Assembly (NCBI GenBank): GCA_019638275.1
Contig: JAHBUC010000001.1
Coordinates: 434,001 to 498,000 of the forward strand
Direction: 5' to 3'
Source of the DNA: Cyclobacteriaceae bacterium
GTDB lineage: Bacteria; Bacteroidota; Bacteroidia; Cytophagales; Cyclobacteriaceae
DNA: 64,000 bases
Of the stretch, positions 55,717 through 63,081 are shown piece after piece. Numbering within the stretch: the first letter of the stretch is position 1; each line of letters begins with the position of its first letter. The notes below the pieces were generated by a model. The model was not told the origin of the DNA. It searched no databases and saw only the letters and a program-made list of their open reading frames with translations. The position numbers and the translations under genes are program-made.

Positions 55717-55813
55717 CTCGGTTAATAATGACGATAATGACTAGCACGATGCTACCCAGTGTTAACCCGTTAAGGTTACCAAAGTGTGTTACATTGTGCG
55801 TTGTGTTTTTCAT
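55700..55813 (-). CDS. ilvL: ilv operon leader peptide (37 residues)
   Basis: ATG at 55813, TGA at 55702-55700. Codons 22-30 read I-V-L-V-I-I-V-I-I, five Ile, three Val and one Leu in a row; further Leu at 14, 17 and 19. The rest is MKNTTHNVTHFGNLNGLTLG before the run and NRASGRW after it. Length and Ile/Val/Leu content match ilv leader peptides of enteric bacteria in kind, not in sequence. It lies 94 bases upstream of ilvE and directly precedes the antiterminator/terminator pair. Confidence 0.88.
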   Translation of the reverse strand: MKNTTHNVTHFGNLNGLTLGSIVLVIIVIINRASGRW

Positions 55814-55915
55814 TTTGTTCTGATTTAATACAAGTGTCAGTAATAAAAATTTACTATTCAAGAAAAAAGAAAAATATTTTATCGAAACGAATGTTAGGTA
55901 GTGAGTGGGTCTGTG

Positions 55916-56707
55916 CTACTTCTTGCGCTTACGACTGAACATCCAGCTGAGGTAATCGGGCTCGGCAAAGGCATTATCCCAACTGTTATGATTAACACCC
56001 GGATACTCTATGTACTCCACTGATACATTCAAGGCTTTTAATTTTTCTACAATTTTCTTTGATTGCTCTACGCTTACTACAGCATCATCAGCTCCATGAA
56101 ACACCCTGAACGGAACTTTAGCCACACGTTCATCATACGCGTTCACATCGGCACCCCCACAAATGGGCATCGCAGCAGCAAATAATTCAGGGTAACGATA
56201 CACAGCCTCAAATGTACCCATGCCACCCATGGAGAGACCAGAAATGTAAACCCGCGATTGATCAACAGAGCCTTGCGCAATTATGTGTTGAAGCAATTCA
56301 ATAGCGGCCTGTAAAGGAAGTGTTATTGGTTTTGTGTAATCAAAACTAAGTGTAAAAGGCGTTTGGGTACGATCAACTTCTACACTTGACCAATAGGATT
56401 CTTTCATGCACTGAGGAAAGACTACAATAGCCGGAAACTTTTTACGATTTGCAGCATCGGCAAAGAGTTTTGAACCATGTATGAGTTGACTCACATTATC
56501 GTTTCCGCGCTCACCAGCGCCATGCAGAAACAGAACAATTGGATATTTTTTTCCTTTTTTAAAATCATCAGGATACAGAATACGATACGGTAATACATGA
56601 TCGGCCGATGACGTAAAGGTTTCTGCTTTAAAAGCGGTTGTGTCCTGAGCTATTGCCAGAAAAGCAAAACAACAAACAGTAACACTGAGTATGATGCGTT
56701 TCAACAT
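55916..56707 (-). CDS. Secreted alpha/beta hydrolase (esterase/dienelactone hydrolase-like)
   Basis: 263 residues from the ATG at 56707, chosen for the signal peptide LKRIILSVTVCCFAFLAIAQ. A longer frame to 56764 overlaps rlmD. Catalytic features: FLHGAGERGNDN (oxyanion), nucleophile elbow GLSMGGMG, Asp in HGADDAVVS and His in GVNHNSWDNAF. Such exported esterases resemble prolyl-oligopeptidase-type or feruloyl-esterase-type enzymes in sugar-degrading Bacteroidota. Substrate not determined. Next to rlmD on the same strand. Confidence 0.87.
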   Translation of the reverse strand: MLKRIILSVTVCCFAFLAIAQDTTAFKAETFTSSADHVLPYRILYPDDFKKGKKYPIVLFLHGAGERGNDNVSQLIHGSKLFADAANRKKFPAIVVFPQCMKESYWSSVEVDRTQTPFTLSFDYTKPITLPLQAAIELLQHIIAQGSVDQSRVYISGLSMGGMGTFEAVYRYPELFAAAMPICGGADVNAYDERVAKVPFRVFHGADDAVVSVEQSKKIVEKLKALNVSVEYIEYPGVNHNSWDNAFAEPDYLSWMFSRKRKK

Positions 56708-56760
56708 AATAATAAATTTTACAAGATTCAGGTAGTAAGATAAGGAGATTTCCCCGGAAA

Positions 56761-58179
56761 TCACTCCCGCTTTATATCCAGCCTTACCACATTCTCAACA
56801 TGCATCGTGTGCGGAAACATATCAACCGGCTGCACTTCGCTGATGTTATACTTTTCAGATAAGATTTTCAGGTCGCGAGCCTGCGTAGCCGGATTACAGC
56901 TTACATAAACAATTCTATTTGGAGCAGCTTGCAACAACATCTTGCAAACATCTTCGTGCATGCCGGCACGTGGAGGGTCGGTGATCACCACATCAGGGCG
57001 GCCATGCTGACTAAGAAAATTTTCATCTAACAGATTTTTGATATCGCCCGCGTAAAAGTCGATGTTGGTTATGTGGTTAATCTGCGAATTGATTTTAGCA
57101 TCTTCAATCGCATCCGCTACATACTCGAGTCCGATTACTTTTTTTGCCTGATCCGCCACAAAGTTGGCAATGGTTCCGGTGCCGGTGTACAAATCATACA
57201 CCAGTTCATTTCCGGTTAAGGCAGCTAGTTTCCACGCCACTTTGTACAGTTCATACGCCTGCTCAGAATTCGTCTGGTAAAATGATTTCGGCCCGATGCG
57301 AAACTCGAGATTTCCTGATCCATCAGGTTTCGGCATCGACTCTATAATATAAGGTCTGCCTTTCCAGGTTAAGATCTCCTGATCCTGAAACGTATCGTTA
57401 CGTTTGGTGTTGATAATATATAATAGAGAGGTAATCTGCGGAAATTGCTTTTCAAGCGCAGCCATGATCAGTGAAAGCCATTCTTCCTGATTCTGTGCTA
57501 CCTGAACGATCACCATGACTTCACCAATACTGGTAGAACGGATCGTAACCGTGCGCAGGTATCCGGTTTGCTTGCGCAGATCGAAAAATGGAATGTTGTG
57601 TTGAAGCGCAGCTTTCTTTATACATTTTCGAATGGCGTTGCTGGGTTCAGGTTGCAGGTGGCAGGTATCTACATCAAACACACGATCAAAACTTTTGGGC
57701 ACGTGAAACCCAAGCGCAGGTTCTCCGAACGGAACACCAGAATTTAATTCTTCACGGGTAAGCCACCGTTGCGCTGATGCGCTGAAATCCAACCGGTTTC
57801 TATACTGATAGGTTTTTGCTGAGCCCAGTATAGGGTTGACTTCCGGAAAATCCAGCCCGCCAATGTGTTTAAAATTATCGGTTACCTGTTGTTGCTTGTA
57901 CTGAAGTTGCGTGTCGTAGTTCAGGTGTTGCCACTTGCAGCCGCCACAAAAACCAAAGTGCGAACAGGTAGGCTCCGCCCGGTGTTCGGAAGCTTTTTTC
58001 AATAAGACCGAACGTCCTTCGAGGAAATTGCTTTTTATTTTAGTCAGCTCCACATCCACCGTATCGCCTGGCACGGCACCCTCTACAAAAAGTACCTTTC
58101 CGTCCAGACGCGCCACACATTTTCCTTCTGCGGCCATACTTTCCAAATGGATGTTTTCCAGTATTTCCCCCTTCTTCAT
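56761..58179 (-). CDS. rlmD: 23S rRNA (uracil-1939-C5)-methyltransferase
   Basis: 472 residues. N-terminal TRAM domain (about 5-60, GKVLFVEGAVPGDTVDVELTKIK), then a [4Fe-4S] site with C72, C78, C81 and C173 (CSHFGFCGGCKWQH, VDTCHLQ). The methyltransferase core has YDLYTGTGTIANFVADQA, and the catalytic region VTDPPRAGMHEDVC and YVSCNPATQARDL, where the Cys in SCNP is the nucleophile. It uses SAM to methylate U1939. Its product may also be RlmCD-like (second uracil); I call the common form. Confidence 0.93.
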   Translation of the reverse strand: MKKGEILENIHLESMAAEGKCVARLDGKVLFVEGAVPGDTVDVELTKIKSNFLEGRSVLLKKASEHRAEPTCSHFGFCGGCKWQHLNYDTQLQYKQQQVTDNFKHIGGLDFPEVNPILGSAKTYQYRNRLDFSASAQRWLTREELNSGVPFGEPALGFHVPKSFDRVFDVDTCHLQPEPSNAIRKCIKKAALQHNIPFFDLRKQTGYLRTVTIRSTSIGEVMVIVQVAQNQEEWLSLIMAALEKQFPQITSLLYIINTKRNDTFQDQEILTWKGRPYIIESMPKPDGSGNLEFRIGPKSFYQTNSEQAYELYKVAWKLAALTGNELVYDLYTGTGTIANFVADQAKKVIGLEYVADAIEDAKINSQINHITNIDFYAGDIKNLLDENFLSQHGRPDVVITDPPRAGMHEDVCKMLLQAAPNRIVYVSCNPATQARDLKILSEKYNISEVQPVDMFPHTMHVENVVRLDIKRE

Positions 58180-58252
58180 GGCGGCAAATTAACCAATTCA
58201 GGGTGTTTTATGCTTGATCGGGTTTTCTTATCTTTCCATTCGTGTTGTTGTT

Positions 58253-60958
58253 ATGAGAGCTGTTTTTATAATCGGTTTGTTTCTTTTGGCCTGCTTTTCA
58301 GCAAGGGCTTCGCACATTGTGGGTGGGGAATTTGAACTCATTTACATTTCCGGTAATACCTACCGGCTTAACATGATCCTTTATTTCGATGAACTGAACG
58401 GTAACCCCGGAGCACGCGATCAGTTTGTGGATGCTCGCATTTTTCGAAAGCGCGACAATTTTATTATGATCAACGCGATACGGTTATTCATGACCAGTAT
58501 CGAGAATGTGCCCTATACCCAACCGGAGTGTTCGAGCGGAGAAATTGTTACTACAAAGATTATTTACGGCATAAACCTGAACTTATCCCCGGCAGAGTTC
58601 AATGATCCGGATGGATATTACATAGCGTGGGAGCGCTGCTGTCGTAACTACAGCATTACCAATATTTATAGCGAAGATCCGATGCTGGGTTCACGCTATG
58701 CTGGCCAAACGTTTTACCTGGAGTTCCCTCCGGTGGTAAAGAATGGTGAACCATTTGTTAACTCATCGCCCCGGTTGTTTCCGCCACTTAACGACTATGC
58801 CTGCCCCGGAAAAAATTACTATGTTGATTTTGCCGGAACGGATGATGATGGCGACTCTTTGGTTTACTCTATCGTAACGCCTTTAAATACAAAATCGCCC
58901 GATGCTATACCCCCCGGTGGGTTACCCCGTCCCGGACCTTATCCGGATGTGAATTGGCGCCCTGGTTTTGGGGTGAATAACATTATAAACGGGCAACCCG
59001 ATCTGAAGATCAGCGATGATGGATTTCTGACGGTAACTCCCCCTGCATTTGGGTTGGGACTTTATGTATTTGCTGTGAAGTGTGAGGAGTTCAGAGATGG
59101 TGTGAAGATTGGTGAGGTGAGAAGAGATTTTCAAATGTTTGTGGTGGATAAATGCCCGGTAGCTGAACCTCCGCAGATTGTAGGAAGAAAGAAAGGGGCG
59201 GTAGTATTCAGTCAACCTAATCAAACGCTCTCCGTATCGTTTCCGAATTCTCTTTCTGATGCTGATCGGTGTGTTGAAGTGCAGGTATCTGATCCCGATT
59301 CACAAAAAGCAGACGACAATTTCCAGGAGAAAGTTAACATTCGGGTGTTCCCGATGAACTTCCGCCATACATCGCGATACTTAACCGAGTTATTGCCAAC
59401 TGTAAACAGGGCAACCTTGATCAATGGCAGCGTTGCTGATTTCACCATTTGTTTCCCGGAGTGTTCGTATGTGCCCGGTGGAAATTACCAGGTAGGCATC
59501 ATTGCGTATGATGATGCGTGTAGTTTACCGTTGTCGGATACGTTGGTGATCAATGTGTTTGTGCAACCACCGGTAAACAGCAAGCCACAGTTCGTAACAG
59601 CCAATCAAATCATTCATATCAATGAGGGCGATCCGCTCATCAGTGTACCCATTCAGGCGAATGATGCCGATGGAGATCAGTTAGATGTATTTGTGCTGGT
59701 GGATGGGTTCGATATCGGCAATGTGGGCATGACGTTAAATCTTAACCCCACACAACCCGGTCAACTTACCGGATTGTTCACCTGGGATTCACGTTGCGAT
59801 GTATATGACTTCACCCAAAAAACGCAATTCAATATTAAAGTGATTGTTGATGATCGCGACAAATGCGCGATTGTAAGTGGCGACACGTTGCACTTTAACC
59901 TGAGCATTCAATTGCCTGGAAATGCCGATCCGGTAATCGGTTCAGATATTCAGCAAGCGAATGAAAAACGTGTAGAGATAACCCGTAAAATTTACCAACC
60001 ACTCGGATTTAATGTATTTGGTTCAGATGCCGACCAGGATTTTCTTGTGCTTACATTAAATGGTAAGCAATTTAACAGGGAGTCGGTTGGAATTATTTTT
60101 CCGGGTGATGAAGATTACGGTGAAGTATCATCACCGGTTGATTGGTACCTGAACTGTGACAAGATTAACCTCAATGCTAAATCAACGTATGAGTTGGAGT
60201 TTATTGTAGTTGACAATGCTAACAAATGCCGCTTTTATAAAGCCGATACGCTTACCGTTGTGGTGCATGTGGAACCTCCGGACAACCTTGCACCTGAAAT
60301 TTTTGTAGAGAGCCTGAACCCTGATCAATTGTTGGAAAGTGGGGCGCTTACCGTTGTTCGTGGTAGTGAAGTTCGGTTGAAGATACAGGGAACGGATGCA
60401 GATGTTTCTCCCCAGGATGTTATGCGTATCAGTCTTTCCCGCGCCAGTGGTGCTATTCCGCCAGCTGATTATTCATTCTCATCGGTTGAAGGCACTGGTG
60501 AAATAGAAACTACCTTTACCTGGAATCCCGACTGTTCGATTTTCCGCAACGGAATTTTTGAAAATGATTACGAATTTGAATTTAAGGTAGACGATGGCCG
60601 GTGCTACAGCGGGGAGCAAGCATCCACGACTGTTTATATAAAAATATTAGATGAAGAAGGTGATCACCAGGATTTTCTTCCGCCCAACATCGTAACTCCG
60701 GATGGGGATGATGTAAATGATTTTTTTGCCATGATCAAATGGGTTGCTCCCGGTCAATATGAAAGCATCTTACCAAAAGACAATTGCATTGGTAGCTACG
60801 TAAACATTCGCATTTACGACCGGTGGGGCAAGCAGGTTTTTGAAAGTTCAGATCGTGATTTTAAATGGTACCCGAAGGGGCTGGCCTCGGGCGTTTACTT
60901 TTACCACCTTACCTACACACACCGGCAGTATAAGGGAACGGTTTCGGTTAAGTATTGA
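58253..60958 (+). CDS. Surface protein with gliding-motility C-terminal (T9SS type B) domain
   Basis: 901 residues from the ATG at 58253, which starts a signal peptide (RAVFIIGLFLLACFSARAS). The mature chain begins HIVGGEFELIYI, a common start of such proteins. Middle parts contain several repeated beta domains with INEGDPLISVPIQANDADGDQ and DADQDFLVLTLNGK, cadherin-like (Asp-rich, calcium-type). The end is a classic CHU_C domain: PNIVTPDGDDVNDFFAM, IRIYDRWGKQVFESS, WYPKGLASGVYFYHLTYTH. It should be secreted and anchored at the surface by T9SS, perhaps as an adhesin for gliding. Divergent from rlmD. Confidence 0.92.
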   Translation: MRAVFIIGLFLLACFSARASHIVGGEFELIYISGNTYRLNMILYFDELNGNPGARDQFVDARIFRKRDNFIMINAIRLFMTSIENVPYTQPECSSGEIVTTKIIYGINLNLSPAEFNDPDGYYIAWERCCRNYSITNIYSEDPMLGSRYAGQTFYLEFPPVVKNGEPFVNSSPRLFPPLNDYACPGKNYYVDFAGTDDDGDSLVYSIVTPLNTKSPDAIPPGGLPRPGPYPDVNWRPGFGVNNIINGQPDLKISDDGFLTVTPPAFGLGLYVFAVKCEEFRDGVKIGEVRRDFQMFVVDKCPVAEPPQIVGRKKGAVVFSQPNQTLSVSFPNSLSDADRCVEVQVSDPDSQKADDNFQEKVNIRVFPMNFRHTSRYLTELLPTVNRATLINGSVADFTICFPECSYVPGGNYQVGIIAYDDACSLPLSDTLVINVFVQPPVNSKPQFVTANQIIHINEGDPLISVPIQANDADGDQLDVFVLVDGFDIGNVGMTLNLNPTQPGQLTGLFTWDSRCDVYDFTQKTQFNIKVIVDDRDKCAIVSGDTLHFNLSIQLPGNADPVIGSDIQQANEKRVEITRKIYQPLGFNVFGSDADQDFLVLTLNGKQFNRESVGIIFPGDEDYGEVSSPVDWYLNCDKINLNAKSTYELEFIVVDNANKCRFYKADTLTVVVHVEPPDNLAPEIFVESLNPDQLLESGALTVVRGSEVRLKIQGTDADVSPQDVMRISLSRASGAIPPADYSFSSVEGTGEIETTFTWNPDCSIFRNGIFENDYEFEFKVDDGRCYSGEQASTTVYIKILDEEGDHQDFLPPNIVTPDGDDVNDFFAMIKWVAPGQYESILPKDNCIGSYVNIRIYDRWGKQVFESSDRDFKWYPKGLASGVYFYHLTYTHRQYKGTVSVKY

Positions 60959-61039
60959 GTGCTTGTTTGCAGAATCAGGCTTTTTTGACAGGTAATTATT
61001 TGCTTATTTAGTGAGTCACTGTCCCTTTTTGAATAACAT

Positions 61040-62332
61040 ATGGCTACATATTTTACATCAAGAGTTTCTCTTGTGTTTCAATTTTCTATACTTTGTTCAT
61101 CCTTTCTTTATGCTCAACAGAGTGGAGTTTTAGGACTAAGAGTTGGACTAAGTCAAAGCAATATTGATGGTTCTTTTATTGACTACATTGGAAATTTTGT
61201 TCCGGGTAATGTTCCTCCTTATAGACCAACTGATAAACAAGGATTTGAATTTGCTGCATTAGGTTACTACAGTCTAGGTAAAGCACTTGAACTGAACTAC
61301 GGACTGGGCTTTATACAGAAAGGCGGAACTCTAAACAATCGGGATTTGGGGTATACGGTAGATCCAACATTAAACTACTTATACATTCCTATAGGCATAA
61401 ACTTTAAGCCTATTCAATTGGAGCGGTTTTCGGTTCACGCGTCTGTAAATATCACTACCAACATTCAGATTACTTCTGAACAACCGTATTTGATCGATTA
61501 TTCTGAAACTGCCAGGAATAACAAAGTGATACTCGGTTATTCTGTAGGTGGCTTTTTCCGCTACAAGCTAAATGAAAAACTAGCGTTGCAGGGCGATGTT
61601 CAGTTTGTCGGTGACTTTAACCCTTTCTTCACGGCATCAGATCAGAATGAAAATTTCGAGATGAAAACCAAAGGCCAGGTACTCTCTGTTGGATTAGTGT
61701 CAGCCTTTTCCAGTGATTCATTTAATGAAAATAGAAAGTTGAGCCTGCTATTTAAGGCAGGTTATGTTGTGTCTTCTTTACATGGCTCATATGTTGAGTA
61801 TATACGGAATTCTTCGTTTGGAGATCCGTATACCTTACGCGATAAGCAAGGATTTGAAGTTGCTGCTTTAGCGTCCCTGCAAATAGCCAAACCGGTGTAC
61901 CTGGTTTCTGGCCTCGGGTTCATTCAAAAGGGCGGGGGTATTGATGATGCTTCCGTTTATCCGGTTGATGTAACGTTGAACTATTTATCTATTCCTTTAG
62001 GCGTTGCTATTAACCCAATTAATGCCGGCAAAGCTTCGCTTTTCTTTACCTCCGGACTTACCGGAAACATAGAAGTATTTTCTGAACAAGAGTTTTTAAA
62101 GGGTACTAACCCAGATGGTTTACAGCCCGAGAAAAGCAACACCTTCATATTAGGCTATTCGGTTGGCGGGGCGTTTCGCTATAAATTAAATGAAACCGTA
62201 TCGCTACAGGTTGACGCTTCCGCCCTGTCTGATTTTACTCCATTTTATGAACGTGAACTGGAAGGCAGGCAGTATGAAATGAAGACAAAAGGGAATTCCT
62301 TTTCGATAGGCGCTGTATATCAGCTCAAGTAA
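61040..62332 (+). CDS. Outer-membrane beta-barrel protein made of two tandem copies
   Basis: 430 residues. Signal peptide-like start (FQFSILCSSFLYAQQ). The protein is a direct repeat of about 200 residues: DKQGFEFAALGYYSLGKAL and DKQGFEVAALASLQIAKPV, LGFIQKGGTLNN and LGFIQKGGGIDD, LGYSVGGFFRYKLNEKLALQ and LGYSVGGAFRYKLNETVSLQ, EMKTKGQVLSVGLV and EMKTKGNSFSIGAV mark the copies. The junction is near residue 235. Each copy resembles a small PorT-like barrel. Whether they form one large or two small barrels is open. Confidence 0.85.
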   Translation: MATYFTSRVSLVFQFSILCSSFLYAQQSGVLGLRVGLSQSNIDGSFIDYIGNFVPGNVPPYRPTDKQGFEFAALGYYSLGKALELNYGLGFIQKGGTLNNRDLGYTVDPTLNYLYIPIGINFKPIQLERFSVHASVNITTNIQITSEQPYLIDYSETARNNKVILGYSVGGFFRYKLNEKLALQGDVQFVGDFNPFFTASDQNENFEMKTKGQVLSVGLVSAFSSDSFNENRKLSLLFKAGYVVSSLHGSYVEYIRNSSFGDPYTLRDKQGFEVAALASLQIAKPVYLVSGLGFIQKGGGIDDASVYPVDVTLNYLSIPLGVAINPINAGKASLFFTSGLTGNIEVFSEQEFLKGTNPDGLQPEKSNTFILGYSVGGAFRYKLNETVSLQVDASALSDFTPFYERELEGRQYEMKTKGNSFSIGAVYQLK

Positions 62333-62337
62333 AAAAG

Positions 62338-62428
62338 TACCGAAGGAGGGACTCTTCCGAAGGAATGCCTTTGGCAGAACCCTCACGTCTTGCGACACAC
62401 GGCTCTGAAGCGTGCGTGGGTTCTACAC
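62338..62428 (-). pseudogene. Rearranged tRNA-Leu half-copy (pseudogene)
   Basis: 62338-62354 is identical to the 3' end of the tRNA-Leu(CAG) gene at 62568-62584 (TACCGAAGGAGGGACTC). A 22-base insert (62355-62376) with two small inverted repeats follows, then 62377-62400 is again identical to 62585-62608. After that the anticodon arm continues with changes (GGCTCTGAAGCGTGCGTG) and the match ends; the D arm and the 5' acceptor half are missing. It cannot make a tRNA. A T run (62331-62336 on the minus strand) follows it. Confidence 0.85.
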
Positions 62429-62476
62429 AGTACAAGGTTTAATCTTGAATGTAAACCTTGAATATTAAATTTTAAG

Positions 62477-62560
62477 TGCCCAGGACTGGATTCGAACCAG
62501 CACACCCTTTCGGGCGCTACCACCTCAAAGTAGTGCGTCTACCAATTTCGCCACCTGGGC
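62477..62560 (-). tRNA. tRNA-Leu (anticodon GAG)
   Basis: 84-base class II tRNA on the minus strand. Acceptor GCCCAGG/CCTGGGC with discriminator A at 62477. Anticodon stem CTACT/GGTAG, loop TTGAGGT, anticodon GAG. A variable arm (GCGCCCGAAAGGGTGT) and T loop TTCGAAT with stem CTGG/CCAG complete it. CCA not encoded. Confidence 0.95.
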
Positions 62561-62567
62561 TTTACTG

Positions 62568-62649
62568 TACCGAAGGAGGGACTCGAACCCTCACGTCTTG
62601 CGACACACGCCCCTGAAACGTGCGTGTCTACCAATTCCACCACTTCGGC
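62568..62649 (-). tRNA. tRNA-Leu (anticodon CAG)
   Basis: 82-base class II tRNA on the minus strand, 7 bases from the other Leu gene. Acceptor GCCGAAG with CTTCGGT closes with a G-T pair at position 1-72, as also seen in some E. coli Leu tRNAs, discriminator A at 62568. Anticodon stem CACGT/GCGTG, loop TTCAGGG, anticodon CAG. Variable arm GTCGCAAGAC-type; T arm GGGTTCGAGTCCC. CCA not encoded. Confidence 0.95.
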
Positions 62650-62782
62650 ATCCTGCTCCTTCTGCAAGGGTGGCAAAGGTAAAAACCTTTATACATTAAA
62701 ACAATTTGGGTTTTGGAAAAGCCTAAGCTTTCAATGGCTCTCTTTTAGGGATGGATTTTTTACCCTTGTTAGGGCGTGCTGT

Positions 62783-62896
62783 TCAGTTGGGCGTGACCCG
62801 CACGGTAGACTCGTCACCGGATTTCTGAAATTTTATGGAGCTATAAAACAGAATCCCGTAGAAAATAGAAATGGTAATGGCGGCCAGGTAAATCAT
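62783..62896 (-). CDS. Possible 37-residue single-span membrane peptide
   Basis: ATG at 62896, TGA at 62785-62783, with GAGAAG about 9 bases upstream as ribosome-binding site. Residues 2-23 are hydrophobic (IYLAAITISIFYGILFYSSI), followed by a short polar tail (KFQKSGDESTVRVTPN). This is the organisation of a single-pass membrane micro-protein with a cytoplasmic or periplasmic tail. No family is recognised and a chance frame of this length is possible. Confidence 0.42.
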   Translation of the reverse strand: MIYLAAITISIFYGILFYSSIKFQKSGDESTVRVTPN

Positions 62897-63044
62897 CGTC
62901 TTCTCGAATTAACAATACAAAATTGCAGGAACTTTCAGGTTCGGGACTGGGCTTCTTGGAACAGGCAGCACGGAAGTAAGTTTTGGCACGGTTTTGCGTC
63001 TTCACCGCTTGAACAATTTTTACGGAAATTTTCATTAGAACTTC

Positions 63045-63052
63045 TACCTTGC
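63045..63052 (+). promoter_or_regulatory. Candidate -7 element for the protease gene
   Basis: TACCTTGC, close to TAnnTTTG, 29 bases before the ATG at 63082. No clear -33 TTG, so tentative. Confidence 0.3.
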
Positions 63053-63081
63053 GCACATTAAACCTTGTAAATCAAATCACT

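Larger units (their letters stand above)
62650..63081. other. Gap of about 430 bases before the protease gene
   Basis: The stretch between tRNA-Leu(CAG) and the S8 protease start holds no long gene. The only thing I would defend is the 37-residue minus-strand reading frame at 62783-62896. A TACCTTGC box at 63045-63052 could be the -7 element of the protease gene. Confidence 0.5.

Noticed and set aside
62624..63061. A 145-residue plus-strand frame over the tRNA end and protease promoter
   Set aside because: It starts inside tRNA-Leu(CAG), is Ser/Arg-rich without any domain, and has no ribosome-binding site.
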